IMG/VR virus record: IMGVR_UViG_3300031576_000113
Span: 1-43,615 of that record
Source: a virus
DNA: 43,615 nt
Direction: 5' to 3' (one strand)
Positions within the stretch are counted from its first letter, which is position 1, and every line of letters starts with the position of its first letter. The position numbers and the translations under genes were made by a program. A model generated the notes under the pieces. It was not told where the DNA came from and ran no database searches. It saw only the letters and a program-made list of their open reading frames with translations. Positions 1 to 7,176 of this stretch are shown here, in pieces.

Positions 1-40
1 GGGCCGATCGGATCTGCCGGCTGCTTAACCAGGAGCATTC

Positions 41-232
41 ATGACTGACACCTTAAGGGAGCAGCTGGCGCGGCGCGGGGTTGTTGATGCTTGGGGAGCG
101 GACGAAGGATATATTTCTCCGGGACTCAACCCGGCTCATACGCCAGAGTACGTCGCCAAACAGTACGCTGCATACGACTCTGACCACCCGCTCACCCTGG
201 CCCCGGAGGACTGGAAGGCAGAAAAGCCGTGA
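41..232 (+). CDS. Small acidic hypothetical protein
   Basis: A 63-residue protein with an AGGAG ribosome site at 31-35, five bases before the ATG. It has no Cys-rich motif, membrane segment or recognised domain. Its stop overlaps the GTG of the next ORF (GTGA), which suggests translational coupling. I do not recognise the family; the good ribosome site and the coupling are the reasons to call it. Confidence 0.6.
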   Translation: MTDTLREQLARRGVVDAWGADEGYISPGLNPAHTPEYVAKQYAAYDSDHPLTLAPEDWKAEKP

Positions 233-600
233 AGGAGGTCTGGGAGCGGGTCGAGCGGCTGGGGTTTCACGGCCGCTGCGACTTTTGCTGGCGGGTTCTG
301 GGGCCGAGGTCCTGGTGCTGGAGGTCTGGGGACAGGTTCGAGTGCAACGGGTGCAGGAAGGAAGGGTTCAGGGCCGAGCAGGCCAGGCAGGAAGCAGACT
401 TTCAGTTAAGGGTCAGGCTTCCGTTGTGGGACCGCAGGGTCTGGGGTGTCGAACAGGTCCAGGTTCTCGATTCCGCGCTTCCCGGACCGAGTCCACTGCT
501 TGGACCGGACGCATTCGTAGCACAGGACTTTGAACTTAGACTCTTCCCCGCTGGTCAAAACCTTACCGCAACGGCGACAGCGCAAGATGCCCTCCCATAG
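229..600 (+). CDS. Putative small zinc-finger protein (3' half doubtful)
   Basis: A 123-residue frame that begins with a GTG overlapping the previous stop. Residues 17-42 carry two Cys pairs (CDFC and CNGC), consistent with one zinc site. Beyond about residue 60 the frame becomes low in recognisable features and lies opposite a better zinc-ribbon ORF on the minus strand (406-603). The true 3' end may therefore have been lost, or the 3' half may be read-through. The N-terminal part is plausible; no function can be assigned. Confidence 0.45.
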   Translation: MKEVWERVERLGFHGRCDFCWRVLGPRSWCWRSGDRFECNGCRKEGFRAEQARQEADFQLRVRLPLWDRRVWGVEQVQVLDSALPGPSPLLGPDAFVAQDFELRLFPAGQNLTATATAQDALP

Positions 601-603
601 CAA
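406..603 (-). CDS. Putative zinc-ribbon protein
   Basis: A 65-residue minus-strand ORF whose N-terminal half has the pattern CRRCGK, then CYEC about 18 residues later, typical of small phage zinc ribbons. The only in-frame starts are TTG codons and no Shine-Dalgarno sequence is visible, which weakens the call. It overlaps the 3' half of the plus-strand ORF at 229-600; probably only one of the two is used over this stretch. Confidence 0.45.
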   Translation of the reverse strand: MLWEGILRCRRCGKVLTSGEESKFKVLCYECVRSKQWTRSGKRGIENLDLFDTPDPAVPQRKPDP

Positions 604-798
604 GGAGCAGCAGATTCTGCTACCAGCAGCAGCTCCTAGATTCTACCTGCTACTACCTATAACCCTAACCCACCCAAGCTGTCGCTACCCTCTCCCCCCT
701 CGCTTAGTTCAAGCGTGAGACATTTTCGGGGGTCTGTCAAGTCGCGTTGCAACTAAAGAAGTTGCCGGGCTAAGAGTTTTCCACATTTCATTTGTTAA
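604..798. other. Non-coding AT-richer stretch with small inverted repeats
   Basis: No convincing ORF. The sequence is clearly less GC-rich than the rest and contains GCAACT-AAAGA-AGTTGC (6-bp arms) near 750-766 and GTTA-AGTGC-TAAC near 794-806. These could be operator half-sites or short hairpins. I could not match a clean -35/-10 pair. Confidence 0.3.
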
Positions 799-1059
799 GT
801 GCTAACTCATTTAGTCACTTCTCTAGCGGGGGTTGGGGTGCCGGTTGAAAAAACTCATAACGAGGAAAGTCGGAGCATAAAGTCTTTGTCAAGTCCGTTG
901 ACGTTGGTTCCTGGCTGCCGGTGCCATTTCTGCGTGGGCGTCGTCAGGTCCGAGGTCCAGGGTATCGTGGCTCGGATTGTGGCGTGGACCAGGCGACACC
1001 GAGAGCGCCACGACCAGGAACTGAGACGGTTTCTAAGTCTTCCCCAAGTGAAGACTTGA
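799..1059 (+). CDS. Doubtful small basic ORF
   Basis: An 86-residue frame starting with GTG; a second in-frame GTG lies at 838. The C-terminal third is a charged, amphipathic-looking helix rich in Arg and Gln, preceded by a CRCHFC cluster. No good ribosome site is present. A minus-strand frame covers the same bases, so coding is uncertain. Confidence 0.3.
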   Translation: MLTHLVTSLAGVGVPVEKTHNEESRSIKSLSSPLTLVPGCRCHFCVGVVRSEVQGIVARIVAWTRRHRERHDQELRRFLSLPQVKT

Positions 1060-1090
1060 TTATTTTCCTCAGCCGCCATATATTTATTTC

Positions 1091-1155
1091 AGGTGGCAGC
1101 GTACTCCGAACTTTACGGGTCCCGTTTTCCGACGCTCGAACTGGCGCTGCCACCT
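1091..1155 (+). ncRNA. Structured element closed by an 11-bp stem
   Basis: AGGTGGCAGCG at 1091-1101 is an exact inverted repeat of CGCTGCCACCT at 1145-1155, with a 43-base interior. It lies directly upstream of a terminator-like hairpin. The element could be a small RNA or a regulatory 3' structure. I tested it as a tRNA: the interior is too short and has no TTCRA loop or proper anticodon loop, so it is not one. Confidence 0.4.
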
Positions 1156-1158
1156 ACA

Positions 1159-1194
1159 GCCCCTCCGAGAGCTAGGAGGGCGGGGCCTTTTTGA
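1159..1194 (+). terminator. Rho-independent terminator-like hairpin
   Basis: GCCCCTCC pairs with GGAGGG and GGGGC across a short A/G-rich loop, and is followed by CCTTTTT. It follows the structured element at 1091-1155, so the two may form one transcript end. Confidence 0.5.
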
Positions 1195-1196
1195 TG

Positions 1197-1785
1197 CCGG
1201 GGCAGGGTTTGGATTGGCAAGGTCGGGACTGGCAGGTTTCGGCACGGCAGGTAAGGCACGGTTTGGCGAGGTTCGGAGAGGTGAGGTGAGTGGCGGTCAG
1301 GTCGGGTTGGGCGCGGTATGGCAGGCGAGGCGAGGTCATGTGCGGCTTGTAAGGGAGCGGCGAGGGCACGCGAGGTGAGTCCTGTCCTGTCATGGCAGGC
1401 ATGGTCGGGCTCGGTTCGGCACGGCAGGGTTTCGAGAGGTGGGGCACGGCCCGGCTAGGCTCGGCGAATCAGGGCGAGGCAGCCGTGGTCTGGCAAGGAA
1501 CGGCGAGGCAAGACGTGGCGGGGCGAGGTTAGGTTTGGCGTGGCATGGTGTTGGCGGGGCAGGGCTGGCATGGTGCGGTGCGGCAAGGTCGGGTAGGGAG
1601 CGGTTCGGATAGTTCTGGAGCGGCAGGGTGCGGAAAGGCGGGCCAGGCCAGGTAGTTCGCGGCCCGGCGCGGCCGGGCATGGAGCGGCACGGTTCGGCGC
1701 GATAAGGCAGGTGCGGCTCGGCGAGGTAGAACAGGGCATGGCAGGGTGCGGTCTGGCAGGGAGCGGCAGGCAAGGATTTAGGTGT
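1197..1785. repeat. Long degenerate GGCNN pentamer array
   Basis: About 590 bp in which GG dinucleotides recur every five bases, mostly as GGCAN, GGTNN, GGCGN or GGCTN units, with occasional phase slips. Minus-strand frames through it stay open and encode Pro/Cys/Ala-rich repeats, but these are by-products of the pentamer, not genes. Shorter arrays of the same unit occur at 3239-3328, 25399-25463 and 35367-35426. Confidence 0.9.
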
Positions 1786-1815
1786 TCAGGCGACCTCCAA
1801 CAGCCTGACCGTCAC

Positions 1816-1837
1816 GGACTGCCCGGTAGCGCAGTCC
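1816..1837 (+). promoter_or_regulatory. 7-bp hairpin upstream of the 1857 gene
   Basis: GGACTGC (1816-1822) pairs with GCAGTCC (1831-1837) across an 8-base loop. The ribosome site AGGAG at 1845-1849 follows. It could be a leader hairpin affecting translation or mRNA stability. Confidence 0.4.
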
Positions 1838-1856
1838 AAAACACAGGAGATGAACC

Positions 1857-2654
1857 ATGGCAGCGAAGAAGAAGGAGCCAGAAGGACCGACCCAGATCGA
1901 GATCATGGAAGTCCAGCGCGGGGAGTTGGTGCTGCACCTGTTGGGTGTGGCCCCTGGGCTGATCATGAATCGGCAGTCGGAGAAGGTGAAGCGCGAGTTG
2001 CTGTTGCCAGCCAAGAAGAAGAGCAAGGGAGAACGGGAGAACAGCCTCAAGCACGACCCCGTCGCAGAGTTCCGGGCCTCTCCTTATGTGCTGAGAGACA
2101 CCAAGGCCCCGACGTTTCTGTCTCTTCCGGCCACCGCGTTCAAGGGAGCCATGAGAATGGCTGCCATCGATGCGGGTGGGATCAAGTCCCAGATCGGCCG
2201 GCTGTTGTATGTGCCGGGAGACTATATCCCGGTCTACGGCATCCCTCGGTTGTTCATGAGCGTCACCCGCCAGGCTGGCATGCAACGCACCCCGGACATC
2301 AGAACCCGGGCGCTGCTGAGCGAGTGGGCCTGCAAGCTCACCATCAGGTATGTCAAGCCTCACTTGGCGGAGGTGGCGGTGGGTAGGCTCAACGCCGCCG
2401 CCGGGGAGTTCATCGGGGTCGGGGACTGGCGCACCGAGAAGGGGGCCGGTAGCTACGGAGGCTGGAAGATCGTCTCCGCTGATAACCCTGACTTCAAGCG
2501 CATCGTCAAGGAAGGCGGAAGGCAGGCCCAGATCGATGCCTTGGAGATGGCGATTCCATCAGACCAAGACAGCCAGGATCTGTTGGAGTGGTACGAGAAG
2601 CAGGCCCAGGAGCGCGGGTTCACCATCACCGAGCGCAAAGAGGAGGTCGCTTGA
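1857..2654 (+). CDS. Conserved phage protein with Cas7/RAMP-like features
   Basis: 265 residues; the ATG is seven bases after AGGAG. Two motifs stand out: a LPATAFKGAMRMAA segment at about residues 90-103, recalling the 'iPgsafKGalR' helix of Cas7-type RAMP proteins, and a Gly-rich segment at about 186-204 (IGVGDWRTEKG, then GSYGG), recalling the RAMP glycine loop. I believe proteins with this layout (an early 'GxxPLLM' strand, a KGAxR helix and a C-terminal GVGDWRxEKGGxxG) are widespread in phages without a known role. A nucleic-acid-binding role is inference. The stop overlaps a TTG start for the next gene, so the two are coupled. Lys-rich N-terminus. Confidence 0.75.
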   Translation: MAAKKKEPEGPTQIEIMEVQRGELVLHLLGVAPGLIMNRQSEKVKRELLLPAKKKSKGERENSLKHDPVAEFRASPYVLRDTKAPTFLSLPATAFKGAMRMAAIDAGGIKSQIGRLLYVPGDYIPVYGIPRLFMSVTRQAGMQRTPDIRTRALLSEWACKLTIRYVKPHLAEVAVGRLNAAAGEFIGVGDWRTEKGAGSYGGWKIVSADNPDFKRIVKEGGRQAQIDALEMAIPSDQDSQDLLEWYEKQAQERGFTITERKEEVA

Positions 2655-3145
2655 ACACCCGAGTCCGTCGTGAGGAAATCAAGCTCGCCCTGAAAGCCTT
2701 GGAAAACAAGGGCAAGCTCAACCCCAAGGATGTCTTTGAGGCCGCCAAAGACCCCAGCAACGTTCTCCACCAAGAGTTCGACTGGGACAAGGACCGCGCC
2801 GCCCAGCAACATTGGCTCGATACCGCCCGTTCCCTCATTCGCAGTTACGTGGTGGAGGTGAAAAGCACCATCACCAACACCGTTCTGGAAGCCCCGATGT
2901 ACGTCAGGAACCCAGGACTTCCGGCTCACCAGGAGGGATACGTCACCGTCTCGGAAGTCAAGAACTCGACCGATGGGCCGCTGGATCTGTATCGCATCGA
3001 ACTGTCCCGCGTGGTGTCTTTCATTGATCGCCTTGAAGCCCTTTCGGTGACGGGTGGATTCAGTGAACACTTCGCTGAGATCGCTGGCGCAGCCAAGAAG
3101 ATCAGATCAGTGATGGCCAGGCTCAACACCATGGAAGAAGTGTAG
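2651..3145 (+). CDS. Conserved phage hypothetical protein
   Basis: 164 residues from a TTG that overlaps the previous stop; a strong GAGGAGGT lies just upstream, which decides the start. The N-terminus is helical and Lys-rich, with a pattern (GKLNPKDVFEAAKDPSNVLH, then an Asp/Trp/Lys region and a RSLIRSY helix) that I associate with small phage proteins of unknown function. The last third is predicted helical. Co-transcribed with the RAMP-like gene, so the two may act together. No catalytic motif seen. Confidence 0.75.
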   Translation: MNTRVRREEIKLALKALENKGKLNPKDVFEAAKDPSNVLHQEFDWDKDRAAQQHWLDTARSLIRSYVVEVKSTITNTVLEAPMYVRNPGLPAHQEGYVTVSEVKNSTDGPLDLYRIELSRVVSFIDRLEALSVTGGFSEHFAEIAGAAKKIRSVMARLNTMEEV

Positions 3146-3151
3146 TGGGGC

Positions 3152-3184
3152 GTGCCCGGGTGGCTATCTCCTGCGCCCGGGCAC
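3152..3184 (+). terminator. 9-bp GC hairpin after the 2651 gene
   Basis: GTGCCCGGG (3152-3160) and CCCGGGCAC (3176-3184) are perfect inverted repeats seven bases after the stop codon. There is no T-run, so it may be a terminator of unusual form or an mRNA-stabilising hairpin. Confidence 0.45.
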
Positions 3185-3238
3185 CTCGCGGCAACGCACG
3201 GCGGACAAGGCCGTGTTTGTTTTGGCTACGAGTGTCTG

Positions 3239-3328
3239 GGTGCGGCGGGCAGGGCGCGGCACGGACTGGCGAGGCAAGGCCGGGTGACGGCCCGGGCCGG
3301 AGAGGCGTGGCCGGAATGGCAAGGGAAG
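3239..3328. repeat. GGCNN pentamer array, short copy
   Basis: About 18 pentamer units (GGTGC, GGCGG, GCAGG, GCGCG, GCACG and similar) in the same orientation as the 1197-1785 array. It lies in the intergenic space between 3145 and 3453; no coding signal. Confidence 0.75.
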
Positions 3329-3375
3329 TTCTTGACTATTTTTATTGTGTGAGTGCATCCTGAAAAAGCATCAAG

Positions 3376-3446
3376 CCGAAGGGACGTGAGAAGGGCGGGG
3401 GTACCTGGCAACGCCCAGCCAAAGCCCCCGCCTAAGTTTCGGAGGG
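3376..3446 (+). promoter_or_regulatory. Nested-helix leader over the ribosome site
   Basis: Three nested helices can form: CCGAA (3376-3380) with TTCGG (3438-3442); GGCGGGGG (3394-3401) with CCCCCGCC (3425-3432); CTGG (3405-3408) with CCAG (3415-3418). The outer helix ends inside the GGAGGG ribosome site of the 3453 gene, so folding could limit initiation. I cannot match it to a named riboswitch class. Confidence 0.45.
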
Positions 3447-3452
3447 AAAGCG

Positions 3453-3713
3453 ATGGGCACCTGGCCACAGCAGCGCCCTCAGCCCTCGGTGGCCCGCTCA
3501 GAGCGCTACCGCAAGCAGAAGCGCATGATCGACCAGGCCACCAAGGAAGTCCTGCACGAAGTCGAACAAGAACGCCTGAAATCCGTCTTGGACAACCGCC
3601 CGCCCCCAGCAGTCAGTCCCCCGAGCGGGCGCGTGGTCAGGGTCAGGCGCAGGTATCCGCCCATAAGAGGCGGTGCCGTCATCGGACGGCGGGAAGGCTA
3701 CGGTACGGCATGA
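3453..3713 (+). CDS. Small basic hypothetical protein
   Basis: 86 residues with a GGAGGG ribosome site. The middle (about 18-47) is a charged helix rich in Arg, Lys and Glu, followed by a Pro-rich linker and an Arg-rich tail. The ATGA overlap with the next gene indicates coupling. No family recognised. Confidence 0.65.
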   Translation: MGTWPQQRPQPSVARSERYRKQKRMIDQATKEVLHEVEQERLKSVLDNRPPPAVSPPSGRVVRVRRRYPPIRGGAVIGRREGYGTA

Positions 3714-3922
3714 AGCCACTCGGACGCATTCTGATCTTTTCCCTGATCGAGACGGTTGGGGTGATCCTGTGGGCAGTTCTGGCCGGGTTCAAGTCCGAGG
3801 CCAGCCTGAACACCCAAGTGATAGCCGGGGTGGTGTTCTTCGTGTTCTTCACCGTCGAGCACATCGCGGCCTGGAACTCGGCCAAGAACCGGCCGCTGCT
3901 TTCCTTCCCTCCGAAAGACTAG
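3710..3922 (+). CDS. Two-span small membrane protein
   Basis: 70 residues starting at the ATGA overlap. Two hydrophobic segments at about 7-25 and 36-54 are separated by a short polar loop, and the tail is polar. It probably sits in the host inner membrane. Its position before the terminase genes does not suggest lysis, and the lysis genes lie elsewhere; function unknown. Confidence 0.65.
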   Translation: MKPLGRILIFSLIETVGVILWAVLAGFKSEASLNTQVIAGVVFFVFFTVEHIAAWNSAKNRPLLSFPPKD

Positions 3923-3924
3923 CC

Positions 3925-4092
3925 ATGGCCAACGGCTTCGCACCCCGACCTAAGCCTAAGAAGAGAAACGTCATCGAACAGGTGTACGAAGACGTTACTG
4001 CTGGCGGCAGGGAACTCATCCGCCAAGGGAAAGTGGCGGTGGAAAAGATCAAGGAAGGTGCCAGACGGGTGAAGAGACACCTGAACAAGTAA
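3925..4092 (+). CDS. Small Lys/Arg-rich protein
   Basis: 55 residues, strongly basic at both ends (PKPKKRN near the start, RRVKRH near the end) around an amphipathic helix. It starts two bases after the previous stop; no clear Shine-Dalgarno, so coupling is likely. Could bind nucleic acid; unassigned. Confidence 0.6.
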   Translation: MANGFAPRPKPKKRNVIEQVYEDVTAGGRELIRQGKVAVEKIKEGARRVKRHLNK

Positions 4093-4099
4093 ACTGGCC

Positions 4100-4426
4100 A
4101 TGGAAGCTCGAAGTCGGAGACAACGGCCAGAAGGTTTCTCTCTCTACGTTGAGTGGCTTGCTCGTTTATCAGGGAGACGACCTGTGGCTGGCTATGTACT
4201 TGATGCTAAAGGCGGTGCAGGATTCGCCCGAGACCCCCAAGTCTCCACCTGTGCCGAGGACGAGCAGAAACTCATCTTCGGCAGGATCAACCACATCGGC
4301 TGGGTTGGAGAAGAGTGGTCCCTGTGCGGACAGGTCAAAGACCCTGATGTCTGGAAGATGCCCAGACCCGACGGACCCGTCTGTAGAGCCTGCGTCCAAG
4401 TCATGGTGAGCAAGTGGAACCAGTAA
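4100..4426 (+). CDS. Putative zinc-binding protein
   Basis: 108 residues. The C-terminal half carries Cys residues spaced as C...LCGQ...CRAC, a layout seen in small actinobacterial and phage zinc proteins. The N-terminus is Arg-rich. The start lacks a strong ribosome site; an internal start is possible. The stop lies inside the next gene's start region. Confidence 0.6.
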   Translation: MEARSRRQRPEGFSLYVEWLARLSGRRPVAGYVLDAKGGAGFARDPQVSTCAEDEQKLIFGRINHIGWVGEEWSLCGQVKDPDVWKMPRPDGPVCRACVQVMVSKWNQ

Positions 4427-4956
4427 AGATCCTGGACATGGAGGACATCAGGCGCGGTCTGTCCGACATGGCCCAGAACGGGGAAGGGGCTCAGAGAGCC
4501 CAGGCCTACCGCATGCTGATGCAGATGGAGTCCAGCTCGGTGACACTCCCGGAGCCGATGTCCATGGAAGAGAGAAGGGAGCGGGCCGCCCGCATCCTCA
4601 AGGCCATTGGCAGGGAAGAAGCCCATGTGGTCTACCAGCGGGCCTGGCCCACCGCCAAGTCCAAGATTGACGCGGCCCCCAAGTTTTCCCTGGAGCACCT
4701 GCCCGCCAAGGTCAGGTTCGCCGCCCAGCGGATCACCACCCTGCCCAAGTTATACCGCGCTTTCCCAGAACTCAAAGGTCCGGGCTTCCCGACCGGATAC
4801 CCCGTGGGGTACGGGAAAGTATCCCAAGCTCGATGGCTCCAGCAGAAATCCGCTCAGATTCTGCTGGATCGTTTCCAGGACGAGGCCGGCTTGAACTCCA
4901 GCACCCCAGAGGGACATGGACCGTCCGAAGAAGCTAAAATACCGCCCGCCGTCTGA
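4414..4956 (+). CDS. Candidate terminase small subunit
   Basis: 180 residues from a GTG (an ATG at 4438 is an alternative). It lies immediately upstream of the large terminase and overlaps it by about 40 bases, the usual place for the small subunit. The N-terminus is helical (LSDMAQNGEGAQRAQAYRML) and the middle is basic with helical segments, consistent with DNA recognition and oligomerisation. The assignment rests mainly on position; no diagnostic HTH is obvious. Confidence 0.55.
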   Translation: MEPVKILDMEDIRRGLSDMAQNGEGAQRAQAYRMLMQMESSSVTLPEPMSMEERRERAARILKAIGREEAHVVYQRAWPTAKSKIDAAPKFSLEHLPAKVRFAAQRITTLPKLYRAFPELKGPGFPTGYPVGYGKVSQARWLQQKSAQILLDRFQDEAGLNSSTPEGHGPSEEAKIPPAV

Positions 4957-6652
4957 TTCCACCTGGCCCGCCCAGGACGAGATCGAGCTACTCAGAGATC
5001 TCTGCAGAACCGACTTCTGGACGTTTTTCCTCTACGCCTTCGGTGCCGGAGTCAACCCCAAGGGCGACAAGTGGATCGACGAGGAAGTCCACTACCCCCT
5101 GGCGCAGTGGTTCCAGAAGCACGTTGACGAGTGGTTCGACGCCCGCGCCCAAGGCAAGGTGATCCAGAAGCACCTGGCGATCGTCATCCCTAGAGAACTG
5201 GGGAAAACCACTATTTCCCAGGCCCTGCAACTGTGGATTCAGGTCCGGGACCCGGAAGTCAGCATCTACACCGGCTCCGAGAGAACCGAGCTGTCCCAGA
5301 AGATCATCGGCGGCATCAAGGCGGTCATGGACGGCTCGGACCCCTACGCCCTGTTCACCAAGCTGTACGGCAACTGGGCGTCTCAAGCCCGCAGTTGGAC
5401 CGGCAAAGAGATCACCCACGCTGCCAGGAAGAACACCGCCAGGAAGGACCCGAGCCTGGGAACCTTCGCGGTCGAGACCTCTATTGTGGGAGCCCACCCG
5501 GACGTCTGGGTCCACGACGACCCGATCTCCTACGAGCGCATGACCTCGGACACCAACTGGCTTCAGACTGTCAACTCCCAAGTGACCTCCATGGTCCCGG
5601 TAGTCCAGGCAGACGGTCTGGTGGTGTGGGTCGGGACCCGGTACGACGACGACGATCACTTCGGGGTCGCCTTCAGGGACGAAGGTGTGGCCAGCCTGGA
5701 AGGCATGCCCACCGACTCGATCGTGGTGGAAGACACTGGCAAGTGGCACGTCTACTTCCTGGCCGCCAGAAACAAGGAAGGTGTGCCCATAGCCCCCAAG
5801 GTCTGGCCGGAGAAGCGCCTCAAGGACTACCAGCGCCGCGATCCGTTGAGGTACGCCGCCCAGGTTTTGAACGACCCGGCCGTCAGTGAGTTCAACCCCA
5901 TCACCCGAGAGCAGATTCAGGAGTGTAAGGTCAAAGCCTCCGAGGTGCCGTGGGGGTCTTTGAGGTTCGCCATCTGCTTCGACACTGCTTTCGCCCATGG
6001 GGAAAGACGGGTCGGCAAGGACGAGACGGTGTTCATCATCCATGGCTACCCCAGAAGCGGGTCTGGCGATGTTTTTGTCTGCGAGGTCCACGGCAGCCCT
6101 CTGTGGCGTGCCGAGGACTTCTGCAAGAACTTGGTAGTAGCAGTCCAGAGGTACCGGGCTCAAGGTCGTAGGGTATTTGCCCTAGCGGGGGACTTCTTTG
6201 CCTCGGGTGGTAGAGCGGGGACTTTGGAACTGGCGATGCGGAACTTCTTCCACGATGTCAACCAGCCGATGCCGATGCTCTACGAGTTCAACCGCAACAA
6301 GTCAGGACAGGACAAGACCACCCGGATCGTCAACGCCGCGACTTTCTGGGTGGACGGCCATGTCAGGTGGATAGAAGGCGCACCGGGGATGGACAAGCTC
6401 ACCGAGCAGATGGCAAAGATCGGCCAGATGATGATCAACAAGAAGATGAAGGACGATTACGTGGATGCCCACTCCGACGCCTTCCAGCCCGAACTGTACA
6501 CCTCGATGAAGCGCACCGCCCCCGGCAAGGCCCCGTGGGAAAGAGGTGCGACGGCGATCGCCATGGAAGGCCTGAACCCCAGGATGTTCGACGACGACGA
6601 AGCCCGGAACTGGGCCAGCGAGAACCCTAGAGAGCCCCTAAAACAGCCATGA
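4916..6652 (+). CDS. terL: Terminase large subunit
   Basis: 578 residues; GAGGG precedes the ATG. It packages DNA into the prohead by ATP hydrolysis and cuts concatemers. The ATPase half has a degenerate Walker A at about 92-99 (PRELGKTT) and a Walker B-like VWVHDDP at about 197-203. The RNase H-like nuclease half shows ICFDTAF at about 353-359, LAGDFFASGG at about 433-442 and a late acidic DDYVDAHSDAF near 523-533. Length is normal for the family. The stop overlaps the ATG of an HNH gene, so the homing gene lies exactly at the 3' boundary. Confidence 0.93.
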   Translation: MDRPKKLKYRPPSDSTWPAQDEIELLRDLCRTDFWTFFLYAFGAGVNPKGDKWIDEEVHYPLAQWFQKHVDEWFDARAQGKVIQKHLAIVIPRELGKTTISQALQLWIQVRDPEVSIYTGSERTELSQKIIGGIKAVMDGSDPYALFTKLYGNWASQARSWTGKEITHAARKNTARKDPSLGTFAVETSIVGAHPDVWVHDDPISYERMTSDTNWLQTVNSQVTSMVPVVQADGLVVWVGTRYDDDDHFGVAFRDEGVASLEGMPTDSIVVEDTGKWHVYFLAARNKEGVPIAPKVWPEKRLKDYQRRDPLRYAAQVLNDPAVSEFNPITREQIQECKVKASEVPWGSLRFAICFDTAFAHGERRVGKDETVFIIHGYPRSGSGDVFVCEVHGSPLWRAEDFCKNLVVAVQRYRAQGRRVFALAGDFFASGGRAGTLELAMRNFFHDVNQPMPMLYEFNRNKSGQDKTTRIVNAATFWVDGHVRWIEGAPGMDKLTEQMAKIGQMMINKKMKDDYVDAHSDAFQPELYTSMKRTAPGKAPWERGATAIAMEGLNPRMFDDDEARNWASENPREPLKQP

Positions 6653-7176
6653 ATACCCAAATCCCGCTGAATGACGGCATGGCCCTGACATTGGAGCGCA
6701 GGTTTTGGTCTAGGGTGTCAATCGGGCCTGGATGTTGGGAGTGGATGGGGCCGTTTTTTGGGGTTAAGCGCTACGGATCCATTGGCGTTTCTAGAAATGT
6801 GTCTAGGGGTGCCCATAGAGTTTGCTGGTTACTCGTGTACGGGCAAGACCCTGGGGTGCTCCAGGTTCTGCATAAGTGCGACAACAAATCTTGTGTTAGG
6901 CCAACACACCTGTTCTTGGGGACACCGGCCGACAATATGCAGGACAAGGCCAGGAAAGGCAGAAGCGTTAGCGGGACAACAAAGATAACGCGCGCTCAGG
7001 CGGAGGAGATCCGTTCTAGATACGTCCGGGGCCACAGACTAAAAGGTGGAAATATCTCTGATCTGTCGAAGGATTACGGCTTGTCCATTCACGCGGTGAG
7101 GAAGATTGTTTGGCGCCATACATGGAAGTCGGAGGGTGTCCATGGAAAGGGCAGAGAGAACGAGCCTGCTGTTTGA
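6649..7176 (+). CDS. HNH homing endonuclease (HNH_3 type)
   Basis: 175 residues starting with ATGA on the terminase stop. It shows the family order seen in most HNH genes of this window: an N-terminal FWSRV...CWEW segment, a conserved HR.CW strand, the HNH core LHKCDNKSCVRPTHLFLGT at about 80-98, then a C-terminal HTH-like tail (ITRAQAEEIRSRY...IHAVRKI). It probably nicks a site at this junction. Its last 35 bases overlap the start of the next gene. Confidence 0.9.
   Translation: MNTQIPLNDGMALTLERRFWSRVSIGPGCWEWMGPFFGVKRYGSIGVSRNVSRGAHRVCWLLVYGQDPGVLQVLHKCDNKSCVRPTHLFLGTPADNMQDKARKGRSVSGTTKITRAQAEEIRSRYVRGHRLKGGNISDLSKDYGLSIHAVRKIVWRHTWKSEGVHGKGRENEPAV

Noticed and set aside
1091-1155. tRNA gene
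   Set aside because: The 7-bp outer stem is suggestive, but the interior is too short and has neither a TTCRA loop nor a T at position 33 of the candidate anticodon loop.
1172-1773. Long minus-strand frames rich in Pro, Cys and Ala
   Set aside because: They are created by the GGCNN pentamer, which leaves frames open; the peptide repeat changes register with every phase slip, and no start signals are present.
3332-3360. Promoter TTGACT before the 3453 gene
   Set aside because: The -35 is good, but no acceptable -10 lies 16-18 bases downstream.
4988-6163. 391-residue minus-strand frame opposite the terminase
   Set aside because: A shadow of the GC-rich terminase gene; no ribosome site or domain.
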